This document shows, in pieces, positions 1 through 9,370 of a stretch of DNA of 64,000 bases. The position numbers and the translations under genes are program-made. Location: contig CM029386.1 in NCBI GenBank assembly GCA_017165825.1, positions 3,787,729 through 3,851,728 of the forward strand, in the 5' to 3' direction. Under the pieces are notes generated by a model. That model worked only from the letters and a program-made list of their open reading frames with translations, was not told where the DNA came from and searched no databases. Positions within the stretch are counted from its first letter, which is position 1. Each line of letters opens with the position of its first letter. The DNA comes from Hepsetus odoe (lineage: Eukaryota > Chordata > Actinopteri > Characiformes > Hepsetidae).

Positions 1-308
1 GACACTTTTACTTGTGGCTAAAGGACAGGTCTTCTATCTGGTATAACTAACAGTTTGTTGATGTGGAAGGGACGTCTCATGGTGGACTTGGAGACATAGA
101 AATACCAAAATGCTCCAAACTCTGTTCTTCTGAAACTGAGATTTAGTTTTTATTTCTCTGACCATCCTCCTCACTGTGTCTGCTTCTCAGGGTGCTAAAA
201 CTTATGACAGATATTTATGTTGTGTTATTTTCGAGAATGTTTTATTTTCAGAGTAAATTTCTACAACAAAAGAAAATAATCTTCTACATCTTTCAGCTTT
301 TCCTGTTT
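1..308 (+). other. NLR intron fragment upstream of a B30.2 exon
   Basis: This non-coding stretch closely resembles the intron sequence found just upstream of the two other B30.2 exons in the window (about 51,880-52,075 on + and about 33,180-33,400 on -). Shared stretches surround 'ctggtataactaacag' and 'tgctccaaactctgttct'. It is therefore read as the intron before the B30.2 exon at 3,841, now separated from it by the LINE insertion at about 309-3,655. The LRR exons of this gene would lie left of the window. Confidence 0.7.
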
Positions 309-1325
309 AAGGGTTGCCACAGCTGATAATCCCTTTCCATTTCTCTTTTCCTCTTTCCTGGCAGCTCCATTTTCAACATCCTTCTCCCAATACAATCCTC
401 GTCTCCCCTCTGGACATGTGCAAACCAACGCAACCTTGCCTCTCTAACTTTGTCTCCAAGATGTCCAACCTGAGCTTTCTAATCCTGTCCATCCTCGTCA
501 CACCCAATGAAAATCTAAACATCTTTAACTCTGACACCTCCAGTTCTGCATCCTGTATTTTTTTTTGTCAGTGCCACTGTCTCCAACCTATACAACATAG
601 CTGGTCTCACTACTGTCCTGTAAACCTTCCCTTTTACTCTCGCTGGTACCTATCTGTCACAAATCACTCAGGGCACTCTTCTCCACCTATTCCAACCTGC
701 CTGCACTCTCTTTTACCTCTCTTCCACATTCACCATTACTTTGAACTGTTGATCCAAATTTAAACTGTTGAACTCCTCCACCTTTGTCACCTCTACTCCC
801 TGCATCCTAACCACTTCACTTTCCTCCCTTTCATTCACATTCATGTATTTTGTCATACTCACTTTCATAGACTAGAGCATATCTCCATCTCTCCAGGTTC
901 TCCTCAAGCTGCTCCCTGCTCTCTCACTACAGATCACAAAATCATCAGCACACATCAGCTTCCCCTGGGGCTCCTGTCTAACCTCATCCGTCAACCTGTC
1001 CATTGCCATTGCAAACAAGGTCTCAACGCTGATCCTTGATATAAATCAACATCTACCTTAAAATCATCTGTCACTCCTTCTGAAGATCTCACCACTGTCA
1101 AACTGCCCTCATATATATCCTGAACTACACTCACATAATTCCCTGCAACAGCTGACTCTCATATGCTTTCTCCAAGTCCACAAACAGAAAGCACAATGCA
1201 ACTCCTGACCTTCTGTACTTCTCCATCAACACCCTCAGAGCAAACATTGCATCTGTAGTGCTATTTATCATGAAACCATACTGCTGTTCACTAATCTTCA
1301 CTTTTCTTAACCTAGCTTCCACTAA

Positions 1326-1570
1326 GGGGCAGTGGTGGCCTAGCGGTTAGGGTGTTGGCCTTGTGATTGGAGAATCGGGGGTTCGAACCCCTTCCCAATA
1401 GGTTGCCCTGAGGTAACCTTGAGCAAGGTGCCGTCCCCGTCCCGCTCCTCCCTGCGATGGGCTGGCGACCTGTCCAGGGTGTGTCCCCTGTCCTTCGCCC
1501 TGTGTGTGCTGGGTTGGACACCAGCGCGACCCCGTTTGGGACAAGTGGCAGAAAATGGATGGATGGATAG
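1326..1570 (+). mobile_element. tRNA-derived SINE (3' body type B)
   Basis: The head carries Pol III A-box-like 'tggcctagcggttaggg' and B-box-like 'gggttcgaacccc'. Its 3' body contains 'gacctgtccagggtgtgt' and it ends in a short (tgga)n tail. It is nested in the minus-strand LINE. The 3' body differs from the other common SINE type in this window (for example 28,302-28,548) although the head is the same. Confidence 0.8.
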
Positions 1571-1829
1571 CTTCCACTACTCTTTCCCATAACTTCATGC
1601 TGTGACTTATCAACTTCATCTCTCTATAGTTACTACAGCTCTGTGCATCACTCTTATTCTTGAAAATCGGTACCAGTACACTTCGTGTCCACGCCTCAGG
1701 CATCTTCTCACTTGCCAAGATTGTGTTAAACAATCTGGTCAGACCCAACAAACAGTCATTCTATTCTTCATCCTATTCATTGCTGCCCTTCCTTCCATCT
1801 GCCCTCCTTCTTGCTTATTTGCTGCACTT

Positions 1830-2088
1830 AAAGTGAAAGTGACAAGCCTTGTCATTGCGAATTCACAGCACAGCACACAATGAACCACAGTGAAATTGGA
1901 CCTCTGCATTTAACTCATGCACTCAAATACTGTGCAGCGGTGGGTAGCTATTGAAAGCACCCAGGGAGCAGTGACAGGGATGGTACCTTGCTCATGGGTA
2001 CATCAGGGCAAGCTACTTGTGAGGGAATCGAACCAATGCGATCTTCTGATGCGGGGGCAACTCCCTAACCACTAGGCCACCGCTGCCC
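1830..2088 (-). mobile_element. tRNA-derived SINE (3' body type A)
   Basis: Minus-strand copy of the same SINE head with A-box 'ggcctagtggttaggg' near 2,070 and a B-box near 2,030. The type A 3' body ends in the 'caaggcttgtcactttcact' region. It is inserted in the LINE at 309-3,655 and the B-box is slightly mutated. Confidence 0.8.
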
Positions 2089-3279
2089 TGGTTCTTCCTG
2101 GTTCACTCTCCTCACATCATCCAATCTTCTCTCTCTCATTCTCTTCATTGATCAGCTGCTCATAGTAAGCCTTCCATACCCTGCTCAACATGCCCTGTTC
2201 ACTTGTATGTTTCCATTTCTATCTAAAAATCACCCTGATCTGCTGCACATTATTCCCAGCTTTGTTTCTCTGTCTAGCCAATCCGTAGAGATCCTTTTCT
2301 CCCTCCTTCCTGTCCAACCTCTCATACAATTCCCAAATACCTTATCTTTAGCCTTCGCAAGTGTGCTTCATCTCCTTCTACTCCTGACTGCCTTCTTCCT
2401 CTTTCTGACTGTCCCACAGCTTCTTTGCCTCCCTCTTCTTCTGTATACACTGCTGGACCAGGTTTCTTCATCCTCCTTCAGCCTTCTAGATGTCCCACCA
2501 AGTACCTATCTAACTGTCTGTCTTACCACTTCTGCAGTTGTTTCCCAGCAGTCCAGTAGCTCTTCAACACCTCCCAGTGCCCGTGTTAACTGCTGTTCCA
2601 CCATGCAGTCTTCCTGCGTCAGCTTCCACCACTTGATCCTCAACTCTGCCCTCACTTTCCCTCCTCCTCCTCCATGACCTCCAAGGTCATCCTACATACC
2701 ACCATCCTATGCTGTTTAGCTACACTCTCCCCTATCACTACTTTGCAGTCTCCAATCTCCTTCAGACTGACCCTCCTGCAAAGGATATAATCCACCTGTG
2801 AGCACTTTCCTGCACTCTTAAACGTCACCCTGTGCTCCTCCCTCTTCTTAAAATAAGTATTAACCACAGCCATTTCCATCCTTTTCTCAAAATCTACCAC
2901 TATCTGACATTCAGCATTCCTCTCCTTAATCTACCCATCACCTCCGTTCCCTTCACCAGTTTAAACCCTCCTCCAATATACCTGTCTTTACTACCCTTCC
3001 ATTTAGTCTCTTGCACACACAAATATCAGCCTTTCTTCTCTCCATCTTATCAGCTAATTCTCTTCCCTTACCTTCCATGCTGCCAACATTCAAAGTTCCT
3101 ACCCTCACTTCCACTCTCCTCTACCTCCTTCTTTCCTCTGGATATCCTTTCTTCTTCTGACAAAAGTAGCCCAATTTCCACCAGCAGGCTAACAGCACTG
3201 GTGGCAGTCATTGTTAACGGCAGACAATTTTTAAGATACCAGATCGATCTGGTATGGATTGGTTGTCTGAATATTCAGT

Positions 3280-3516
3280 CAGTCAGTCATTTTCTGCCGC
3301 TTGGGGTCACAGGGGGGTGCTGGAGTCCATCCCAACACACAGGGTGAAGGAAAGGGGACACACCCTGGACAGCTCGCCAGCCCATCGCAGGGAGGAGCAT
3401 GACAGGGACGGCACCTTGCACAAGGGTACCTCAGGGCAACCAATTGGGAAAGGGTTCGAACCCCCGAACCTCTGATCACGCTGCCAACGCCCTAACCACT
3501 AGGCCACTGCTGCCCC
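3280..3516 (-). mobile_element. tRNA-derived SINE (3' body type B)
   Basis: Minus-strand element with B-box 'gggttcgaaccc' near 3,450 and A-box near 3,500. The 3' body matches the SINE at 1,326-1,570, including the 'cctggacagctcgccagccc' complement. Its left end is the tail region. It is nested near the 5' end of the RTE-like LINE. Confidence 0.78.
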
Positions 3517-3764
3517 CTGTCTGAATATTGATTTTGGTAAAATTTGGTAAAAAAAGGTTTTGCACTAGATGCCCTTCCTGATGTAACCCTCTTTATTTTT
3601 CTGGGCTTGTGACCATCGCTAAAAAATACACTGGCTTGTGCATCCCTAGTGGTTGGGTTACAAATAAAGATAATATTAAACAGGATAATCACCCCACATA
3701 CACAGCATCAGTTACACACTTACACACACTCAGAAACACAAACAAACACACCTACAAAAGCACA

Positions 3765-3799
3765 CACACATGCGCACACACACACACACACAGACACAC
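3765..3799. repeat. (CA)n microsatellite
   Basis: A run of alternating CA with a few interruptions lies just before the B30.2 exon. The same intron position is CA/TG-rich near the other two B30.2 exons (about 32,900 and 52,350), so it is probably an ancestral intron feature of this gene family. Confidence 0.9.
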
Positions 3800-3840
3800 T
3801 GTGTTGTGCTTTCTCCTCTAATGTCTCTTCTTGTGTGCAG

Positions 3841-4370
3841 ATGGCTGTGAGTTCACGCTTGATCCAAACACAGCACACACATTCCTCTCTCTCTCTGAGG
3901 AGAACAGGAAGGTAGAGCGTGTGGAAGAACGACAGTCATATCCTGATCATCCAGACAGATTTGATTTCTGGGAGCAGGTTGTGTGTAGCGAAAGTGTGAG
4001 TGGACGCTGTTACTGGGAGGTCAAGTGGAGCGGTGTCGTTCGGATTTCAGTGACTCATAAATCAATCAGGAGGAAAGGAAAGAGAGACAACGGGTTTGGA
4101 CAGAATGAAAAGTCCTGGAGTCTGAACTGCATTAATAACAGTTTCTCTGTTTATCACAATAATAACAGAACTGCTGTCCCTCCTCCTCCCTCCAGATCTA
4201 ACAGAGTAGGAGTGTATGTGGACTGTCCCGCCGGAACTCTGTCCTTCTACAGTGTCTCCTCTTATACACACACACTCACACACTTACACACATTTAACAC
4301 CACTTTCACTGAACCTCTCTGTGCAGGATTTAGACTTTATGACATTCACTCCTCAGTGCATCTGTATTAG
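3841..4370 (+). CDS. NLRC3-like receptor, terminal PRY-SPRY (B30.2) exon
   Basis: This is the last exon of a fish NLRC3-like gene whose upstream exons lie outside the window. The 'tcttcttgtgtgcag' acceptor ends at 3,840. The open frame (phase 1 start, codons GGC TGT GAG) runs to a TAG at 4,368-4,370, about 176 residues, the usual size of a full B30.2 domain. PRY features are seen first (LDPNTAH, LSLSEENRKV). SPRY features follow (SGRCYWEVKW, then RVGVYVDCPAGTLSFY). B30.2 domains at the C-terminus of fish NLRs are thought to bind ligands or partners; no ligand can be inferred here. The frame is intact, unlike the two paralogous B30.2 exons at 32.2-32.9 kb and 52.4-52.9 kb. Whether it is joined to functional upstream exons cannot be seen. 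Confidence 0.88.
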
Positions 4371-5213
4371 ACAGAATAACCTAATAAGCTCCAGTGAAAA
4401 GATGTTCCACTAAACCTCCCTCTATTCTGAATAATCAAGTGAGCACAATGATACACTTTTGTTTAAAACTGAACTCTTTACTTAGAAGAGCATAATCACA
4501 GGACAGTCTCAGTGCAGCATTCAGACACAGTCCACAGCTTCCTCCTGACACAGACTCATCATACTGGCTTTAGTTTATGTACACCTGGTGTCAGCATGTT
4601 ATATTACAATAATTATAAATTGTATTTTGTCTGAATTTGAATTAGATTTCACTTCCTTTGTCTGGATTTTGATTTTAAAAACACAAGTTAAAAAAGGTTT
4701 GTTTGGGCGCAATAGTGCAGTTTGACCAATGTCGAGACTGAAGAGTGCAGAAAGTCAGAAAAATGTACAATGAACAAAATGATCCAGTGTTTATCGCTCC
4801 AACACCTGTATTTATTTACTGGTCATTAAAATACAATCATTTAAAGGGCAGTTGAAGTGATTTTTTATCATCTATAATTCAGTCACAGAGATGAAAGTAA
4901 ATGCTTAAGTGGTTTAGAGGCACTGACTCTGATTATCGTTACAGTGGAACCAGGGGGTCATAGACAAAAGACATTGAAGAAGAAACAGAATGTCTGTGTT
5001 CCAGAAACCAGTGGGTTACTCTGACATTGGTGTCGTTGTTATGGATCATCTACTGCATGTGCTATGTTCACATTTACATTTACAGCTTTTAGCAGATGCT
5101 CTGATCCATAGCAACACACATCAGTCCTTCATCACCACATCTGTTATTCATTCTAGTAATCTACCAAATAGGGAAGGACAGTCCTCCAGGTATTTTTGGA
5201 ATGGGTGCAGAAT
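4371..5213 (+). other. Probable 3' UTR and downstream spacer
   Basis: No coding sequence is seen. The first part follows the B30.2 stop codon and is probably 3' UTR, but no canonical AATAAA occurs close to the stop, so no poly(A) site can be placed. A short piece near 5,070-5,105 ('ttttagcagatgctctgat') resembles the inverted conserved tail of V-type SINEs. Confidence 0.4.
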
Positions 5214-5432
5214 GGGGCAGCGGTGGCCTAGTGGTTAGGGAGTTGGCCCAGGATTGGAAGATTGTACTTTTGTTCGATTCCCTCAAAACTAGGTTGTCCT
5301 GAGCTACCCTTGAGCAAGGTACCATCCCTGTCACTGCTCCCCGGACACTTTCAATAGCTGCTCCCTGCTGTATGGATGAAACTCAGAGGTTGAATTGTGC
5401 TGTACTGCGTTTCACAGATTCACTTTCAATTT
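5214..5432 (+). mobile_element. tRNA-derived SINE, truncated
   Basis: Head with A-box 'tggcctagtggttaggg' and a mutated B-box 'tgttcgattccc', followed by the family's 'cccttgagcaaggtacca' block. The 3' end degenerates near 5,430. Type A body. Confidence 0.8.
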
Positions 5433-5880
5433 TTTTTAGATTATGCTTGAAGACAGCATGACATTCAGCAGTACTCAACATAGCAGTCTTCTCCGGTGTC
5501 CCATCACCAGTGAGAACTGCTTGCCTGTGTTGGGATGAAAGGGAAAATCCCGAACCACCCATGTTTAAAAATTATTTAAAAATAAGTCTCACTAGTAATG
5601 CCTTAAAATTTGGAACACAGATTTAGCTTTCCTGTTGAAAGTGTTCTGTCATATATGAGAGGACTTCAAGTGCTTGGCAGAAATTCTATTTGGTATGTAA
5701 ACCAAAACAAAACCAGAATGCAAAGCAGAATGTGTACAGAGAACAAAGAACAGGAAAGGCTGGGTCAGGCTGGCACTAATTAAATACCTGGCAGTTCAGG
5801 TGAGAGGGATTATGTGTATGACAGGGGCTGTGGCTGGGGTTCAGCAGAAACCGTGAAAGTAGTCCTTCAGGGGCAGACTC
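5433..5880. other. No gene seen
   Basis: AT-rich intergenic DNA. The part from about 5,690 may belong to the 3' end or LTR of the gypsy remnant that begins near 5,880, but no LTR pair could be identified. Confidence 0.4.
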
Positions 5881-6130
5881 CAGAACGCCTGGCACACCCC
5901 ATGGCTCCCTTTCCCAGAAGAGTGAACCGGTGACTGGGAGTGACGGGATGGTCTACCTCTGGGTGTCAGAGCGGTCAGTCTGGGTGATTCCGATGAAAGT
6001 CCTGCAGGAGATGCAGGTCCAGGATGTCTTTAGACCATACCCAGCTCCATTCCTCAGGCACATAACCCACGCTGAGTCAATGCGCTGGGCCATTCTTCAT
6101 CTCGATGGTTGTGATGACTGAAAGGACATG
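5880..6130 (-). pseudogene. Ty3/gypsy integrase chromodomain-end remnant
   Basis: On the minus strand, about 5,975-6,085, one frame reads YVPEEWSWVWSKDILDLH followed by a histidine/proline-rich end. This matches the YGPEERSWVPARDIL-type C-terminal chromodomain of fish Ty3/gypsy (chromovirus) integrases. It is colinear with minus-strand integrase and RT/RNase H pieces at 7,860-8,140 and 8,800-9,117, so all three look like one gypsy element split by the LINE at 6,131-7,856. Stops and lost flanks make it non-functional. Confidence 0.65.
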
Positions 6131-7856
6131 AAAGGTGGGGGTAACATGCATGTGGGCAGGTAGATGGTATGGTAAATGGAGGAGAAACAAGAATTCTGAG
6201 TGAGTTAGATGAAATGATAGAGAGTATACCAATGGGAGAGAGACTGGTGATTGGTGCAGACTTTAATGAACATGTAGATGAAGGGAACAGAGGTGATGTG
6301 GTGGTGATGGGTAGGTATGTATTAAATCTGTCAAGATATGTATTATATCCTTTGCAGGATTGCTGGGAAACTGCTGCAGAAGTAATAAGAGCAGAGAGCA
6401 AGAAAGGTAGTTGGTGTGACATCTGGAAAGAAGGAGGATAAGGAAACCTGGTGGAACCCAGAAATCCAGGAGTGTTTACAGTAGAAGAGGCAAGTGAAGA
6501 AGGAGTTGAAGAAAGTAGACAGGTGTACAAGGAGATGAAATGCAGGGTGAAGAAAACACTGGGGAAAGGCTAAAGATAAGGAATTTGATGAATTGAAGTT
6601 GTATGAGAAGTTGGACAGTAAAGGGCATATACCGATTAGCTAGACAAAGAGACAGAGCTGGGAAAGATGTGTAGCAGGTCAGGTTGATTAAAGATAGAAA
6701 TGGAAACATACTCACAAGTAAACAGAGCGTGTTGAGCAGATGGAAGGAATACTTTGAGAGGCTGATGAATAAAGAGAATGAGAGAAAGAAAAGAATGAAT
6801 GATGTGAGTAAAGTGAACTACGGAGTGCAGTAAACAAGCCAGATGGAAGTAAGGGCAGTGATGAAGAGGATGAAGAATGTTAAGGCTGTTGGTCTGGATG
6901 GCATACCGGTGGAAGCATGGAGGTGTTTAGAAGAGATGGCAGTGGAGCTTCTGACCAGATTGGCAAGAATCTTTGAAAGTGAGAGGATACCTGAAGAGTG
7001 GAGACAGTGTACTGGTACCATTTTTCAAAAATAATGGTGATGCACAGAGCTGTAGTAACTATAGAGAGATGAAGTTGATTAGGCACAGCATGAATGCATT
7101 GGAAAAGAGCAGTGGAATCTAGGTTAATAAAAGAGGTCATGATTATGGAACAGCAGTATGGGTTCATGCCGAAAAAGAACACTGCAGATGGAATGTTTGC
7201 TCTGAGTGTTGATGAGAAGGTCAGAAAGAGATTAATTGTGCCTTTGTGGACTTGGAGAAAGCATATGACAAGGTGCCGAGAGAGGAGTTGTGGTATGTGA
7301 GAGTAGTAGGAGTGACAGAGGTTGGATTACATCAAGGATCAGCGCTGAGCCCATTCTTGTTTGCCAAAGTAATGGACGGGTTGATGGACGAGATTAGACA
7401 GGAGTCCCTGTGGACGATGATGTTTCCTGATGATATTGTGATCTGCAACAAGAGTAGGGTGCACAGGACAGTAGTGAGATCAGCTATATTATATGGGTTG
7501 GAGACTGTGGCACTGACGAAAAGACAGGAGGCGGAGCTGAAGGTGTTGGAGTTAAAGATGCTTAGATTTTCATTGGGTGTGGCAAGGATTGACCAGATTA
7601 AAAATTAGTATATGAGAATAACAGATCAGGTTAGACATTTTAGAGACGACGTTAGATTATTCCAATTATTGGGAGGATGATGTTGAAGATCTGCCAGGAA
7701 AGAGGAAAACAGGAAGACCGGTTTAGAGACATTGTTACAAAGCACATGCAGGTGGTCATACTGAAGGAAAAAGAAGCAGAAGACTGGAAGAAATGGATAC
7801 GGATAATCTGATCTGGTGACCCCTAAATGAAAACAGCCGAAAGAAGAAGAAGAAGA
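6131..7856 (+). mobile_element. RTE-like LINE, degenerate copy
   Basis: Plus-strand copy of the RTE-like family. An endonuclease piece is seen first (GERLVIGADFNEHVDEGN, 6,169-6,441). RT pieces follow: MKRMKNVKAVGLDGIPVEAW (6,843-7,034), QQYGFMPKKNTADGMFAL (7,094-7,300), and DLEKAYDKVPREELW then LHQGSALSPFLF then DDIVICN (7,246-7,608). It ends near 'gtgacccctaaatga', the family's 3' end, with an (gaa)n-like tail. Several frameshifts and a large internal deletion (the FADD box is followed directly by C-terminal sequence) make it dead. Confidence 0.82.
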
Positions 7857-7859
7857 TGG

Positions 7860-8150
7860 TGAATTGGCCAAAAAATTGTGGATTTAGATTCCAGCTTGGC
7901 AATCGCAGGTCGAGGTCCTGGGTGCAAAGCCAAACCCTGTCTGCCGCGCTGAACTCTGGAGCCTCCTTCCATTGTTTATTGGCTTGGGCACGGAAGCAAT
8001 GCATTGCACATACAGTTTGTTCATGGGCCCTTTCCCAGATGCATTCTGCTCTGTGAAACCAGGTGTCCACACTAGGTAAATCTGGGAATGTGATCCCAGG
8101 GATAGGGCATAAGCTAATAGCCCAACACATCTTCAAACAGGGTCATGCCT
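7860..8150 (-). pseudogene. Ty3/gypsy integrase C-terminal remnant
   Basis: The minus-strand frame contains ADRVWLCTQDLDLRLPSW and then LNPQFFGQFTI. This resembles the GDRVWLSTRDL...KL.PRFIGPF motif after the integrase core in fish Ty3/gypsy elements. The upstream part is an A/Q-rich stretch ending in NKQW. No integrase catalytic core is visible. It is colinear with the RT/RNase H remnant to its right. Confidence 0.7.
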
Positions 8151-8280
8151 GTGGAGAAATGATGTAATGAGTTCTGCGCATACTCAATAAAGAAACTCTG
8201 TCAAATCGTGTTGTTGATGATGACAGTATGCCGAAGGATCCTACCCAAGTCCTGGATGGTTCTTTCCAACTAGCCATTAG

Positions 8281-8332
8281 TGTTAAGGTGTGACCCGCTC
8301 TTAACGCAGAGAGCCAAACTGGGTTAGGACCC
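8281..8332. other. LTR-edge-like retroelement fragment
   Basis: This ~50-bp stretch begins 'tgttaaggtgtgaccc' and resembles 46,958-47,010, which begins 'tgtaacggtgtggcc'. Both continue through a similar 'gagccaaactgggt / gagccacacagggt' block. The TG start is typical of an LTR end. The parent element is unknown. Confidence 0.45.
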
Positions 8333-8545
8333 AAGAGCAGCACCTGAAGCTGCCAGCACCCAAAAAAAAACAGAAAACCTGAGATTCCACAGTCAACCCG
8401 AAAACGAGTGGAAAACAAACCCTGAAAATGGGTAGAAACAAAATGCTCAAAACGGTTGGAAAACAAAAGCGCTCAAAATCATGCCTTTGCACTTATGAAT
8501 AATAATTAATTTTTTTTTATTTATACGTGAGAAGAGAAACTTGAA

Positions 8546-8563
8546 GGGGGGGGGGGGGGGGGG
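8546..8563. repeat. Poly-G homopolymer
   Basis: An uninterrupted run of 18 G residues. Runs of this length are error-prone in assemblies. Confidence 0.9.
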
Positions 8564-8799
8564 CGTGTAGTGAGCCCACGGATCTCTACCAAATTACCGT
8601 CTGTGTCGTAAAACAACCCAGCAACTCTACACTGTTTTCCTTTCCTTTAAATAGGCACGTGAACAGCTGAACGGAATCACTGTTGATTACTGTGCCTGAC
8701 TTGCTGTTCTCTCAACAGCGGTCTGGCTCCCCCTAGTGCCCAGTCGGGGAAGGGCTCTTACAGGTGGCCGGAGGTGTGGCTGACCGTGGCTCCCAGTCG

Positions 8800-9117
8800 T
8801 CAAAAGAATGCATGCCATAACTGAGGGGTGCACTGGGGTCCACGAATGGCTTGCACCCTCCAACGCAGTGCTGCCTTAACCACCAGTAGCTCTTGATTGC
8901 CAATGTCATAATTGCTCTTCGCTGGGGTCAGTCTACATGAAAAGAGAGCACAGGGAAACAGTTTCTCAGGTTCACTCTGGCGCTGTGACAGTACAGCCCC
9001 CAAACCTACCTTTGATGTGTCCATCTCAACCATGAACAGTCCACCCGGGTCCAGCAGTTTGAGAATGGGCACCAAAGTAAATCTCTTCTTCAGATCCTGG
9101 AAAGCTGCGTGTCTCAT
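8800..9117 (-). pseudogene. Ty3/gypsy reverse transcriptase-RNase H junction remnant
   Basis: The minus-strand frame reads AFQDLKKRFTLVPIL, then VEMDTSKVGLGAVLSQR, then SCRLTPAKSNYDIGNQELL. This is the classic boundary of gypsy RT and RNase H: the RNase H D-containing 'VE.D.S..G.GAVLSQ' motif and the 'L.P.E.NYDIGN.ELLA' motif. Only about 100 residues survive and the RT YIDD box is absent. It is the 5'-most part of the same minus-strand gypsy fossil as the fragments at 7,860 and 5,880. Confidence 0.85.
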
Positions 9118-9150
9118 GTGTCCAGCTCAAAGCTGATGGTTTACCTCATA

Positions 9151-9275
9151 GCAGGGCAGACAAGGAGGCTGCAACTGTACTAAAGTTCCTGATAATTTCC
9201 TGATAAGGAACTTAGCAGGGCAAACAAGGAGGCTGCAACTGTACTAGAATTCCTGATAAGTTCCTGATAAGTTCC
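9151..9275. repeat. Two-copy 64-bp tandem duplication
   Basis: A unit starting 'gcagggcagacaaggaggct' recurs 64 bp later with two or three substitutions. Each unit itself contains short 'ttcctgataa' repeats. No function is apparent. Confidence 0.85.
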
Positions 9276-9281
9276 TGGGGT

Positions 9282-9370
9282 GGTGGTGGTCTAGAGTTAG
9301 GGGAATTGCCTATGGCTTAAGAGGTCCCAGGTTCAAATCCCACCTCTGGCACTGCCACTTAACCCTGAGT
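9282..9370 (+). mobile_element. tRNA-derived V-SINE-like head, truncated
   Basis: Contains A-box-like 'ggtggtctagagttagggg' and B-box-like 'aggttcaaatcccacc', matching the head of the SINE at 46,161. The 3' half is missing because the L2-type LINE tail begins directly after it. Confidence 0.65.

Larger units (their letters stand above)
309..3655 (-). mobile_element. RTE-like non-LTR LINE, degenerate, with three SINE insertions
   Basis: Reverse transcriptase fragments are readable on the minus strand, including 'EQQYGFMINSTTDAMFALRV' and 'FVDLEKAYE' (1,131-1,322), and the fingers-region 'LFNTILASEKMPEAWTRS' (within 1,347-1,751). The left edge carries the family's 3'-end motif 'gggttgccacagc'. 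The right edge (about 3,560-3,655) matches the far edge of the related copy at 42,490-42,605, so the element may be near full length but is broken by stops and frameshifts. SINEs at 1,326, 1,830 and 3,280 are nested inside. RTE-clade assignment rests on similarity to teleost RTE-type RT with FADD and 'DLEKAYD' motifs and is moderate. The element is not functional. Confidence 0.75.

Noticed and set aside
2207..3347. Plus-strand proline/serine-rich open frames
   Set aside because: They are the complement of the RTE-like LINE and of SINEs; no domain is seen and composition reflects pyrimidine-rich DNA.
3609..3915. Histidine/threonine-rich open frames before the B30.2 exon
   Set aside because: Translation of a (CA)n microsatellite and intron sequence, and out of frame with the exon.
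4371..4850. Poly(A) signal for the first NLR gene
   Set aside because: Only ATTAAA-like variants far from the stop; no convincing signal and downstream element pair.
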